From: Paractinoplanes maris
GTDB lineage: Bacteria > Actinomycetota > Actinomycetes > Mycobacteriales > Micromonosporaceae
NCBI RefSeq assembly: GCF_023544465.1
Contig: NZ_JALPVL010000002.1
Location: forward strand, 744,001-808,000
Reading direction: 5' to 3'
DNA length: 64,000 bases
Position numbers and translations under genes: made by a program
Shown here: one piece after another, positions 1-7,970 of the stretch
Position numbering within the stretch: the stretch's first letter is position 1
How the letters are laid out: every line of letters begins with the position of its first letter
The notes under the pieces: generated by a model
What the model was told of the DNA's origin: nothing
Seen by the model: only the letters and a program-made list of their open reading frames with translations
Database searches by the model: none

Positions 1-717
1 CTGATCGACGAAGCGGCGGGGCTGCTGGAGCGGGCGGCGAGCTTCGGGCACGTGGTCGTCGACGAGGCGCAGGACCTCTCCCCCATGCAGGCCCGCGCGA
101 TCGCCCGGCGCAGCGAGCACGGCTCGATCACCGTGCTCGGCGACCTGGCCCAGGGCACGGCGCCGTGGGCCGCCGCCGAGTGGCGCGAGACGCTGGGCCA
201 TCTGGGCAAGCCCGAGGCCGCCGTCGTGCCGCTGACAATCGGCTTCCGGGTGCCCGCCTCAGTGCTGACCCTGGCCAACCGCCTGCTGCCGGCGCTCGGG
301 GTGGACGTGCCCGAGGCGGTCTCGTTGCGCAGTGACGGCGACCTGGTGCTGGTGCCGGTGGCCGATCCGTCGGCCTTGGACGCCGAGACGCTGGCCGAGG
401 TGACCGCGGCGCTGGTCCACGAGGGCTCGGTCGCGCTGATCGCGGCCGACGAGGCGGTGGACCGGCTGCGCGGGCATCTCGCCGCTGCGGGCATCCCGAA
501 CGCGACGCCCGACGACGTCGACGCCGAGGAGCGGGTCACCGTGGTGCCCGCCACGCTGGTCAAGGGCCTCGAGTACGACCATGTCGTCGTTCACGAGCCG
601 GCCGACATCGTCGCCGCCGAACCCAAGGGCCTCAACCGCCTCTATGTCGTGCTGACCCGAGCGGTGTCGCGGCTGTCGGTGGTGCACGCCAAGCCGCTGC
701 CCGGCCCGCTGGCCTGA
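1..717 (+). CDS. HelD/UvrD-type SF1 helicase, C-terminal part (5' truncated)
   Basis: The reading frame is open from base 1, so the gene begins outside the window; 238 residues are visible. Superfamily 1 motifs appear in order: Walker B DEAQD (about residue 21), motif III with GDLAQGT, a GFRVPASVL segment, motif V with KGLEYDHVVV, and motif VI LYVVLTRA near the end. The wording of these motifs is closest to the actinobacterial HelD/HelR group, which removes stalled or rifampicin-bound RNA polymerase, rather than to PcrA/UvrD repair helicases. That subfamily assignment is inference because the N-terminal RNAP-binding part is not present. It ends about 80 bases before the next start. Confidence 0.85.
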   Translation: MIDEAAGLLERAASFGHVVVDEAQDLSPMQARAIARRSEHGSITVLGDLAQGTAPWAAAEWRETLGHLGKPEAAVVPLTIGFRVPASVLTLANRLLPALGVDVPEAVSLRSDGDLVLVPVADPSALDAETLAEVTAALVHEGSVALIAADEAVDRLRGHLAAAGIPNATPDDVDAEERVTVVPATLVKGLEYDHVVVHEPADIVAAEPKGLNRLYVVLTRAVSRLSVVHAKPLPGPLA

Positions 718-746
718 CCGCCGGCCTGACCGCTCTGTTCGGTGTC

Positions 747-793
747 AACTTTGTGGCACAAAGTTCTTTGACTTTGTGCGGTAAAGTTCTTTG
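747..793 (+). promoter_or_regulatory. Tandem palindromic operator
   Basis: Bases 747-765 form a perfect palindrome with 8-base arms (AACTTTGT, GGC spacer, ACAAAGTT). A second copy at 770-793 repeats the 24-base block with five mismatches at a 23-base period and ends next to the ATG at 795. Two turns of helix between copies is typical of cooperative dimer binding. The small winged-helix regulator encoded two genes downstream is the obvious candidate ligand, giving autoregulation of the operon. That pairing is inference. Confidence 0.6.
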
Positions 794-794
794 C

Positions 795-1427
795 ATGACC
801 CCGATCGATGACGACGCCCCTCCGCTCGACCCGGCCGAGTCGCTCGCCCTGATCGAGCGGGAGCGGGCCAAGCTCGGCCGCGACCTCTCGCCCGACCCCC
901 GGCTGATGTTCTGGCCGTGGGGCATCGCCTGGCTCGTCGGCTTCGCCCTGTTCTTCCTGCGATTCGGCCCGGACGGGCGGGTCTTCGTCGACCTGCCGGC
1001 CTGGCTGCCGCTGGCCGCCCTGGCCCTGCTGATGATCGGGGCCGGCATCACCACCGGGGTGGTCGGCAGCCGGGTCAGCCGCCGGGTCACCGGCCCCAGC
1101 AACCGTCAGGGCGCGATGTATGGGATCAGCTGGTCGGTCGCCTTCACCGCCTTCTCCATCCTCTTCGCGCAGTTCAGCGATGTGCTGCCGGAGAGCCAGG
1201 CGGGTCTGTTGTGGGCCGGCGGCATGGTCGCCCTGACCGGTGCGCTCTACATGGCCGGCGCCGCCATCTGGAACGACCGCAACATGTTCCTCCTCGGCTC
1301 GTGGACCAGCCTGATCAACATCGTGGGCATCCTGGCCGGCCCCGGGTGGCACTCGCTGATCGTCGCGGTCGCCGGGGGCGGCGGCATGGTCGCCGCCGGC
1401 CTGATCGGCTGGCTCAGGCTGCGATGA
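795..1427 (+). CDS. Multi-pass membrane protein, first gene of ABC exporter operon
   Basis: This 210-residue protein has an acidic N-terminus of about 35 residues and then about six hydrophobic segments (beginning near FWPWGIAWLVGFALFF). I do not recognise a named family. The ATG at 795 is chosen over the GTG at 753 because the earlier start would run coding sequence through the operator. The stop overlaps the next gene's ATG (ATGA), so it is translationally coupled to the winged-helix regulator and the ABC-2 transporter. It may be an accessory membrane subunit or an immunity-type component, but function is not shown. Confidence 0.75.
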   Translation: MTPIDDDAPPLDPAESLALIERERAKLGRDLSPDPRLMFWPWGIAWLVGFALFFLRFGPDGRVFVDLPAWLPLAALALLMIGAGITTGVVGSRVSRRVTGPSNRQGAMYGISWSVAFTAFSILFAQFSDVLPESQAGLLWAGGMVALTGALYMAGAAIWNDRNMFLLGSWTSLINIVGILAGPGWHSLIVAVAGGGGMVAAGLIGWLRLR

Positions 1428-1750
1428 GCGACCACAGCGAACCCCTGGTCACCGAGCTCGACCCGGTGATCCACGCTCAGGCCCGGCTGCGCGTCGTCTC
1501 GGCCCTCTCGGTGCTGCGCGACGACGACCGCATCGCCTTCCCCCAGCTCCAGCAGTCGCTCAACATGACCGCCGGCAACCTCTCGGTGCACCTGCGCAAG
1601 CTCGAGGACGCGAGCTATGTCGAGGTCACCAAGACCCACCACGGGCGTACGCCGGCCACGCTGGTCCGCCTCACCCGGCGGGGCCGGCTCGCCTTCGACG
1701 ACTACACCGCGGCGCTGCGGGCGCTGCTCAACCCCAAGGAGGAGCCGTGA
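1424..1750 (+). CDS. Small winged-helix transcriptional regulator
   Basis: This 108-residue protein is nearly all one winged helix-turn-helix: helices around RLRVVSALSVL and FPQLQQSLNMTAGNLSVHLR, then a wing around YVEVTKTHHGR. This matches the YjjM/ArsR-PadR-like regulators that sit in ABC-2 transporter operons and silence them. It overlaps both neighbours by four bases (ATGA upstream, GTGA downstream). It probably binds the tandem palindromes upstream of the operon. No metal-binding cysteines are seen, so a small-molecule or drug ligand is more likely than a metal. Confidence 0.8.
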   Translation: MSDHSEPLVTELDPVIHAQARLRVVSALSVLRDDDRIAFPQLQQSLNMTAGNLSVHLRKLEDASYVEVTKTHHGRTPATLVRLTRRGRLAFDDYTAALRALLNPKEEP

Positions 1751-2625
1751 CCCTGGCCCGAGCCATCGAGGTGACCCGTCGCTACGGCGACAAGCCGGCC
1801 CTCGACCGCGTCTCGCTCGGCGTCGAGGCGGGCGAGCTGGTCGGTCTGCTCGGCCCCAACGGCGCGGGCAAGAGCACCCTGGTCAACCTGCTCACCGGCA
1901 TCCGGCGGCCCACGTCGGGCCGGGTCGAGCTCTTCGGCGGCGACCCCCGTTCGGCCGCCAGCCGGCGCGAGCTCGGCGTAACTCCACAGGAGACCGGGTT
2001 GCCGGCCTCGCTCCGCGTCGGTGAGGTCGTCGACTTCGTCTCCGCCCACTACGACAATCCGCTGCCCCGGGGCGAGCTGCTCGACCGCTTCGGACTGACC
2101 GATCTCGTACGGCGTCAGACCGGTGGCCTGTCCGGCGGTGAGAAGCGGCGGGTCGCCGTCGCGCTCGCGTTCGTCGGCCGCCCCCGCATGGTGTTCCTGG
2201 ACGAGCCGACCACCGGCCTCGACGTGCAGGCCCGCCGGTTGCTCTGGGACGGCATCCGCTCCTACTCGGCCGACGGCGGCACGGTCGTGCTGACCAGCCA
2301 CTACCTCGAGGAGATCGAGGCCCTGGCCCGGCGGGTGGTGGTGATCGGGGGTGGCCGGGTGCTGGCCGACGACACGGTCGACGCCGTCCGCGGCCTGGTC
2401 GCCGTCCGCCGGGTCAGCCTGACCGTCCGCGAGCCCCTGCCCGAGCTGGCCGGCGTCTCGGACGTCGAGCGCGACGGCGACCGGTTGCATCTGCTGACCG
2501 GCGACGCCGACCGGCTGGTGCGCGACCTGGTCGCGTACGGAATCGACTTCTCCGATCTGGAGGTGCGCCCGACCTCACTGGAGGAGGCGTTCCTCGCCCT
2601 CACCCGCGAACCCGCGGCCGCCTGA
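1747..2625 (+). CDS. ABC transporter ATP-binding protein (ABC-2 exporter)
   Basis: This 292-residue nucleotide-binding subunit has Walker A GPNGAGKST at about 36-44, signature LSGGEKRR, Walker B MVFLDEPTTGLD and an H-loop around TSHYLEE. The C-terminal extension of about 80 residues is typical of the DrrA/CcmA-type ATPases of drug or lipid exporters. The GTG start overlaps the regulator's stop and is preceded by AAGGAGGAG. It should energise the permease encoded 16 bases downstream. The exported compound cannot be told from sequence. Confidence 0.93.
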   Translation: MTLARAIEVTRRYGDKPALDRVSLGVEAGELVGLLGPNGAGKSTLVNLLTGIRRPTSGRVELFGGDPRSAASRRELGVTPQETGLPASLRVGEVVDFVSAHYDNPLPRGELLDRFGLTDLVRRQTGGLSGGEKRRVAVALAFVGRPRMVFLDEPTTGLDVQARRLLWDGIRSYSADGGTVVLTSHYLEEIEALARRVVVIGGGRVLADDTVDAVRGLVAVRRVSLTVREPLPELAGVSDVERDGDRLHLLTGDADRLVRDLVAYGIDFSDLEVRPTSLEEAFLALTREPAAA

Positions 2626-2641
2626 CTCCCCGGGAGGATCC

Positions 2642-3382
2642 ATGTCGTCCCTCGCCCTCACCCACGCCCGCTTCCAGCTCCTCGAGACCATCCGCATCCC
2701 GATCGCCGTCTTCGGCAGTGCGTTCTTCCCGTCGGCGGCCATGCTCGCCTTCGTCGTGCCGTTCGTCGGCGACAACGCGGAGTACGCCACGTACGCCACC
2801 GTTTCGATGATCACGTTCTCGGTGATGACGACCAATCTCTTCCAGCACGGCGTGGGTGTCTCCGAGGACCGCGCGCAACCCTGGGATCCGTACGTCCGCA
2901 CCCTGCCCGCCGGCGCGGCACCTCGCTTCGCCGGGCGCATCCTGTCCGGCCTGTGCCTGATGGCGGTCTCGCTGCTGCCGGTCGTCCTGATCGCCGCCTT
3001 CCTCACCGAGGCCACCGTGACCGGGGCCGGCTTCCTGATCGCCGCCGGGACGACGTTCCTGATCGCGATCCCGTTCATCCTGATGGGACTGGCGATCGGC
3101 TATTCGATGCCGCAGAAGGCGGCGATCGTGGTGGCCCAGGTCTTGTTCTTCCCGCTGGCGTTCCTGGGCGGCCTGATGACCGGGCCCGGCCTGGCCCCCG
3201 GCATCGTGGAGGATCTGGCGCCCTATCTGCCCACTGGCGGCGCGGCTCGTCTGATGTGGTCGGCGGTGGGCGATTTCCGGTACGATTTCGGATCTATCGC
3301 CGCGCTCGTGGGCTGGACGGTCGTGCTCGGTGGGGGAGCCGTATGGGCCTATCGACGCGATGAGGGTCGGCGTTTCAGCTAG
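2642..3382 (+). CDS. ABC-2 type permease
   Basis: This 246-residue integral membrane protein has about six hydrophobic helices and the polar loop between helices 2 and 3 usual for DrrB/ABC-2 permeases. It starts after a GGGAGG ribosome site and is the last gene of the operon. Together with the upstream ATPase it forms a probable homodimeric exporter. Specificity is unknown; antibiotic self-resistance or envelope lipid export are both possible. Confidence 0.88.
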   Translation: MSSLALTHARFQLLETIRIPIAVFGSAFFPSAAMLAFVVPFVGDNAEYATYATVSMITFSVMTTNLFQHGVGVSEDRAQPWDPYVRTLPAGAAPRFAGRILSGLCLMAVSLLPVVLIAAFLTEATVTGAGFLIAAGTTFLIAIPFILMGLAIGYSMPQKAAIVVAQVLFFPLAFLGGLMTGPGLAPGIVEDLAPYLPTGGAARLMWSAVGDFRYDFGSIAALVGWTVVLGGGAVWAYRRDEGRRFS

Positions 3383-3432
3383 AACAACGACACTTAAGCC
3401 CGACCACAGGTACGCGATGCGACGATGCGGCC

Positions 3433-4182
3433 ATGACCCCATCGACGCCCGGAGCTCCGGCCTGGGTCGATCTCGGCACCGCCGATCTGGCCGACGCACA
3501 GAGGTTCTACTGCGAGCTGTTCGGCTGGTCGGCCGAGATGTCCGGTGATTACGTCACCTTCTCGCTCAACGGCCTGCCGGTGGCCGGCGCCGGTCCGCTC
3601 TACGGCGCCGGGCAGCCGACCGCCTGGAGCACCTACATCGGCACCAGCGACGCCGACGGTGTCGCGGCCCGGGTGGCGTCGAACGGCGGCAAGGTGCTGG
3701 TGCCGCCGTTCGACGTGCAGGACCAGGGACGGATGGCAGCCTTCCTCGACCCCGGCGGCGCGCCGTTCAGCGTGTGGGAGCCGGGCACGATGCACGGCGC
3801 CGAGCTCTTCGACGTGCCCGGCGCGCTCACCTGGAACGAGCTGAACGCCCGCGACCTGGACGGGTCGATGGCGTTCTACCAGGCGGTGTTCGGCTGGCAG
3901 TTCCGCAACAGCTCGATGTCCGGCATCCCCTACATCGTGGCCAAGGTGCACGAGACACCGGTCTGCGGCCTCCTGCCGATGCTGCCGGAGGTCTGGCCGG
4001 ACGACGTCAGTCCGCACTGGACGGTGTATTTCGCGGTGCACGACTGCGACCGCTCGACCGAGCACACGCTGGCGATCGGCGGTCGCGTCGTCCAGCCCCC
4101 GACCACCCTGCCGATCGGTCGCTACGCCGTCCTGGCCGACCCCCAGGGTGGCATCTTCGCCGTGCTGGCCGGCGCCCGCTGA
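3433..4182 (+). CDS. Two-domain VOC (glyoxalase/bleomycin-resistance fold) protein
   Basis: The 249 residues form two repeated VOC modules, about 1-120 (WVDLGTADLADAQRFYCELFGW) and 130-249 (WNELNARDLDGSMAFYQAVFGW), each with the FY..vFGW signature. Actinobacterial relatives are annotated as hydroxylases or CFP-30-like antigens, but catalysis has rarely been shown. The gene stands alone between two operons; the next gene converges 7 bases away. Confidence 0.88.
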   Translation: MTPSTPGAPAWVDLGTADLADAQRFYCELFGWSAEMSGDYVTFSLNGLPVAGAGPLYGAGQPTAWSTYIGTSDADGVAARVASNGGKVLVPPFDVQDQGRMAAFLDPGGAPFSVWEPGTMHGAELFDVPGALTWNELNARDLDGSMAFYQAVFGWQFRNSSMSGIPYIVAKVHETPVCGLLPMLPEVWPDDVSPHWTVYFAVHDCDRSTEHTLAIGGRVVQPPTTLPIGRYAVLADPQGGIFAVLAGAR

Positions 4183-4189
4183 GCCGGCG

Positions 4190-4966
4190 TCAGCCCCGCA
4201 CCGGCACGACCAGGGGGCCGTGGTCGCCTTCGATCACCCGGACCCGTACGCGGTAGTGCTTGGCCAGATTCTCCTCGGTGAGCACCTCGCGCGCCGTTCC
4301 CGCCGCGACCACCACCCCCTCGGCCAGCAGCACCATGCGATCGGCGTACTCCCCCGCGGTGGTCAGGTCGTGCATCGTCGTCAGCACGGTCAGCGACCGC
4401 TCGGCCCGCAACCGGTCGATCAGCTCGAGCACCTCCTGCTGGTGTCCGATGTCGAGCGCGCTGGTCGGCTCGTCGAGCAGCAGGATGCCGGCGCCCTGGG
4501 CGAGCGCGCGAGCCAGGAAGACCCGCTGCCGCTCGCCGCCGGAGAGCGTCTCGAGCCGGCGGCCGGCGAAGCGCGCGACATCGAGCGACTCCAGGACCTC
4601 GTCGACGGCGGCCAGGTCGGCGGCCGACTCGCGGCCCAGGGGCGGGATGTACGGCGTACGCCCGAGCAACGCGTAGTCGAGCACCCGCATGCCCGGCGGA
4701 ACGGTCGGTGACTGGCTCACCGTGGCGATCGTCTTGGCGCGTTCGCGGCGGGGCAACCGGTCGACCGGGGTGCCGTCGAGCTCCACCGTGCCGGTGAAGG
4801 GCAGCAGACCGCCGATCGCGCGCAGTGCCGTGGACTTGCCCGCGCCGTTGGGCCCGATGACCGTGACCCACTCGCCCCGGGCCACCTCCAGGGCCACGCC
4901 GCCGACGATCAGGTTCCCGTCCAGGCGTACGCGAAGGTCCCGCACCCGGATCGCCCGGTCGCTCAC
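4190..4966 (-). CDS. btuD: Vitamin B12 ABC transporter, ATP-binding protein
   Basis: This 258-residue FecE/BtuD-type ATPase has Walker A GPNGAGKST at 38-46, signature LSGGERQRV and Walker B ILLLDEPTSALD. The GTG start at 4966 overlaps the permease stop by four bases. The family serves siderophores, haem and cobalamin alike. B12 is assigned because the operon begins with a cobalamin riboswitch, not from this protein alone. Confidence 0.88.
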   Translation of the reverse strand: MSDRAIRVRDLRVRLDGNLIVGGVALEVARGEWVTVIGPNGAGKSTALRAIGGLLPFTGTVELDGTPVDRLPRRERAKTIATVSQSPTVPPGMRVLDYALLGRTPYIPPLGRESAADLAAVDEVLESLDVARFAGRRLETLSGGERQRVFLARALAQGAGILLLDEPTSALDIGHQQEVLELIDRLRAERSLTVLTTMHDLTTAGEYADRMVLLAEGVVVAAGTAREVLTEENLAKHYRVRVRVIEGDHGPLVVPVRG

Positions 4967-6027
4967 GACGCGCCCCGGCTGCGGCGCAGCACCACGATGA
5001 AGAACGGCGCGCCGAAGAACGCGGTGACCACGCCGATCGGGATCTCGGCCTGGCCCCCGGCCGTGCGGGCGAGCAGGTCGGCCAGGGCCAGGAAGGCGCC
5101 CCCGAAGAGCACCGAGAGCGGCAGGATCGACCGGTAGCTCGGCCCGGCCAGCAACCGCATGGTGTGCGGCACGATGATGCCGACGAAGCCGATCAGCCCC
5201 GACACCGAGACCGCCGCCGCCGTGCCCAGCGAGGCGGCCACGATCAGCAGGTAGCGGCTGCGCTGGGGGTGCAGCCCGAGACCGGTCGCCTCCTCGTCGC
5301 CGACGGTCAGCACGTCGAACTCGCGACGCTGGGCCAGCACGATGACGGCGGTGACGACGGCGTACGGGAGCACGATGAGCACGTCGTGCCAGCCCGCCGT
5401 GGCCAACCGGCCCAGCAGCCACGAATAGACCTCGCGCAGCGTCTCGACGTGCTGCTGCATGAGATAGGTCTGCCCGGCCGCCAGGAACGACGAGACCGCC
5501 ACCCCGGCCAGGATCAGCGTCGCCGGGGACCGGTCCCGGCCGCCGGCCGCGCCGAGCAGCCAGGTCAGCGCGACCGCTCCGAGCGCACCGGCGAACGCGG
5601 CCACCGGCACACCGATCGGCAGGTTGGCGGTGGCGTCGCCGATGGCCCCGGTCCGCAGCGAGATCACCGCGGTCACGCCGAGGCCCGCTCCGGCCGCCAC
5701 CCCGAGCAGGTGCGGGTCGGCCAGCGGGTTGCGGAAGACTCCCTGATAGGCCGCCCCGGCCAGCGCGAGGAGGCCGCCGACCAGCAGCCCGAGCACCACC
5801 CGGGGCAGCCGCAGCTCGGTGAGGATCGCCACCTCACGGTCGGTCAGGCCGCTGTGCAGGTGCACCCCGGGCAGCAGGTTGAGCAGTTCGGCGGCGACGC
5901 CGGCCGGCGGCAGTGAGACCGATCCGAAGGCCAGCCCCGCGATCAGCGCCACCAGCACCGCCACCACGCCACCGGCCAGCCAGCCGGCCCGCAGCCCGGC
6001 CGGCCGGGCCACGTCCGCTTTGGTCAC
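4963..6027 (-). CDS. btuC: Vitamin B12 ABC transporter, FecCD/BtuC permease
   Basis: This 354-residue FecCD-family permease has about nine or ten membrane spans, with the family motif around GAAYQGVFRNPLADPHLLG and the GLIGFVGIIVPHTMRLL segment that contacts the ATPase. The GTG start at 6027 overlaps the binding-protein stop; the open frame upstream has no protein-like composition. It is translationally coupled on both sides and forms the channel of the importer. Confidence 0.9.
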   Translation of the reverse strand: MTKADVARPAGLRAGWLAGGVVAVLVALIAGLAFGSVSLPPAGVAAELLNLLPGVHLHSGLTDREVAILTELRLPRVVLGLLVGGLLALAGAAYQGVFRNPLADPHLLGVAAGAGLGVTAVISLRTGAIGDATANLPIGVPVAAFAGALGAVALTWLLGAAGGRDRSPATLILAGVAVSSFLAAGQTYLMQQHVETLREVYSWLLGRLATAGWHDVLIVLPYAVVTAVIVLAQRREFDVLTVGDEEATGLGLHPQRSRYLLIVAASLGTAAAVSVSGLIGFVGIIVPHTMRLLAGPSYRSILPLSVLFGGAFLALADLLARTAGGQAEIPIGVVTAFFGAPFFIVVLRRSRGAS

Positions 6028-6959
6028 GCCGGGATTTTGGCCACGGCGTCGGCCACCGCCCGCACCAGGTCGACGGTGCGCGGACCCCAGCGGGACGCGA
6101 TGTCGTCGTCCAGCGCGTAGATCTGATTGCTCTTGACCGCGGTGACCGTGCTCCAGCCCTTGCGGGCGGCGACCGTCTGCGGCGACTGCTTGCAGCACTT
6201 GGTGTCGGCCAGGAAGACCGTGTCGGGATCGGCCTTGACCAGCGCCTCCGGGGAGAGCTGGGGATAGCCGCCCTTGGCCCCGTCGGGGTCCGCGGCGTCG
6301 GCCACGTTGGTCATGCCGAAGAGCGAGAAGATCGAGCCCACGAACGTCTTCGAGGTGACCGTGTAGAGGGTCGGGTCGAGCTCGTAGTAGTAGCTGAGCG
6401 GCGTGCTGCGAGCCGGCACGTCCTTGACGATCTTGTCGATGTCGGCCTTCATCCGGGTGGTCACCGCGTCGGCCTCCGCCCGGTGGCCGGTCAGGGTGCC
6501 GAGCTCGCCGATCTCCTCGTAGGTGCGGTCGAGGTCGGTCGCGGCTTCGACGAGGAGCACCGGGATCTTCAGCCGGTCGAGCTGCGCGACGATCTTGTCG
6601 ATGTCGTTGGACAGGATGACCAGGTCGGGGTCCTTGGCCGCGATCGCCTCGGCGTTCGGCTTGAACCCGGAGAGGTCGGTCCTGGGGGCGTCGGCCGGGA
6701 AGCTCGACTGGTCGTCGACCGCGGTCACCTGCGGACCGGCCCCGATCGCGAACAGCATCTCGGTGGCCGTCGCGTTCAGCGAGACGATCTTTTCCGGGCG
6801 TTGGTCGAGGGTGAGATCGCCGACGGTCACCGGGTACGACGCGGTGCCGGCGCTCGACGCCGCGGTGCCCGAGGGCTCGGTGCTGTCGTCGTTGCCGCCG
6901 CAGGCTCCGGCGAGCAGCAACGTGGTGACCGCCAGCGCGGCGGTGAGAACGCGTTTCAT
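6024..6959 (-). CDS. btuF: Vitamin B12-binding lipoprotein
   Basis: This 311-residue substrate-binding protein starts with MKRVLTAALAVTTLLLAGAC, a lipoprotein signal whose lipobox is LAGAC, followed by a short Asn/Asp/Ser/Thr-rich linker. The rest is a two-lobed periplasmic-binding fold (IVSLNATATEMLFAIGAG; DPDLVILSNDIDKIV) of the BtuF/FhuD class. It is the first gene of the operon and directly follows the riboswitch. The ATG at 6959 has a GGAGG ribosome site. Confidence 0.88.
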   Translation of the reverse strand: MKRVLTAALAVTTLLLAGACGGNDDSTEPSGTAASSAGTASYPVTVGDLTLDQRPEKIVSLNATATEMLFAIGAGPQVTAVDDQSSFPADAPRTDLSGFKPNAEAIAAKDPDLVILSNDIDKIVAQLDRLKIPVLLVEAATDLDRTYEEIGELGTLTGHRAEADAVTTRMKADIDKIVKDVPARSTPLSYYYELDPTLYTVTSKTFVGSIFSLFGMTNVADAADPDGAKGGYPQLSPEALVKADPDTVFLADTKCCKQSPQTVAARKGWSTVTAVKSNQIYALDDDIASRWGPRTVDLVRAVADAVAKIPA

Positions 6960-6970
6960 GAGATCCTCCG

Positions 6971-7018
6971 GTCGGCCGGGTGCTTCGCCGACGGGCGTCG
7001 GCCGGGTGCTTCGCCGAC
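6971..7018 (-). repeat. Two 22-base direct repeats, each a hairpin
   Basis: Identical 22-base units lie at 6971-6992 and 6997-7018. Each has 6-base arms (GTCGGC / GCCGAC) around a 10-base loop. They lie between the aptamer and btuF, and the proximal hairpin abuts the GGAGG ribosome site. They could be part of the riboswitch expression platform, either blocking ribosome entry or acting as intrinsic stops without a U-tract. Confidence 0.55.
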
Positions 7019-7074
7019 AGGGCCTCGGGGGTGGTCTGTCCGCGAGGCGCCCCTCCCCGGGAGCGCTTCTTCGC

Positions 7075-7190
7075 GACCGGCGTCCAGGCGACCTGGCTCG
7101 GCCCCCTCGACTTCTCCAGGAGGTCACACAGTTGCGGGACAGCGCCGGATTCCCACCGGCTTCGCTGAACGCGGTCCCTCTGACGCTATC
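7075..7190 (-). promoter_or_regulatory. Cobalamin (adenosylcobalamin-type) riboswitch
   Basis: Read on the minus strand, the leader contains the highly conserved B12-box core: GAAGCCGGTGGGAATCCGGC followed by CTGTCCCGCAACTGTG, then downstream GAGCCAGGTCGCCTGG. These are the core and 3' conserved blocks of the class. It lies about 115 bases 5' of btuF and should shut off the importer when intracellular cobalamin is high. Exact ends of the P1 stem were not determined. Confidence 0.92.
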
Positions 7191-7205
7191 CCACCCACAC
7201 CGTGA

Positions 7206-7505
7206 TCAACGGGGCGGTTCGGAGGTCTTCCCGGTGGCCCGGTCACCCTCTCGGGCCGCCTCCTCGTCGCCGGCCAGCGCGGCCCGCAGCCGCTGCTTCT
7301 CGGCCGTGCGACGACTCGCGACGCCGACGAGCTGCTCGTTCATCTGGTTGCGCCACTTGGCGAGCAGGAAATACGAGGCGACGGCGGACACCACGATCGC
7401 GATCATCCCGGCGACCAGGAAGTTGAGCGGGAGGGGCGTGAGCAGCGCGAGAACCACCACGAACAGGCCGATGCGGCCGAGCGTGTACTTGATGGCGGGG
7501 CTCAT
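7206..7505 (-). CDS. DUF4229 small membrane protein
   Basis: This 99-residue protein has two adjacent transmembrane helices (about 10-52, KYTLGRIGLFVVVLALLTP and a second span ending YFLLAKW) and a charged C-terminal tail with RRTAEKQRLRAALAGD. This is the pattern of the actinobacterial DUF4229 family, of unknown function. It follows another small membrane protein by 12 bases, so the two are probably co-transcribed. DUF4229 genes are often near menaquinone genes, which fits the MqnE-like gene upstream. Confidence 0.75.
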   Translation of the reverse strand: MSPAIKYTLGRIGLFVVVLALLTPLPLNFLVAGMIAIVVSAVASYFLLAKWRNQMNEQLVGVASRRTAEKQRLRAALAGDEEAAREGDRATGKTSEPPR

Positions 7506-7517
7506 GTCTCCCTCTCC

Positions 7518-7946
7518 TCAGCCCACGCGGTGGCTCAGCCACCGCAGGCCGTAGAACCAGATCAGGCAATAGACCACAGTGAAGCCCGCAGCCCCGGCCA
7601 GGCCACTGACCAGCGTCGGGAACTGGCTCGCGGCGAAACCGGCGATCGTCATCCCGACGGCCACGGCGAACCCGGTGCCCAGCAGTGCGACGACCACCCG
7701 CGAGGCACCGTAACCCTCGGCGCGGAACTCCTCGACGAACAGCCAGACCGGCAGGATGATCGCGAGCCAGCCGCTGGTGGCGCCGAACTCGGAGACCCGG
7801 GTCAGCGACAGGATCGCCTCGAGGATCAGGAGCAGCACGGCCCCGGTCACCAGCCCGGCCAGCGCGGTGCCGAGAAGGTCACCGATGGTCGCCAGGCGTC
7901 CACTGGGGTCACGGCGCGGCCGGCGCGCGCTTTTCGTGTCGGTCAT
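7518..7946 (-). CDS. Four-helix membrane protein of unknown function
   Basis: The 142 residues begin with a basic cytosolic segment (KSARRPRRD) and contain four hydrophobic helices. I recognise no named domain. It is spaced 12 bases from the DUF4229 gene and 24 bases from the MqnE-derived gene on the same strand, so the three may form one transcript. Confidence 0.7.
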   Translation of the reverse strand: MTDTKSARRPRRDPSGRLATIGDLLGTALAGLVTGAVLLLILEAILSLTRVSEFGATSGWLAIILPVWLFVEEFRAEGYGASRVVVALLGTGFAVAVGMTIAGFAASQFPTLVSGLAGAAGFTVVYCLIWFYGLRWLSHRVG

Positions 7947-7970
7947 GACAACCTGAGGGTACGCGCCCGC

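Noticed and set aside
4190..6959. Siderophore or haem importer
   Set aside because: The proteins fit that class equally, but the cobalamin riboswitch directly upstream makes B12 the better call.
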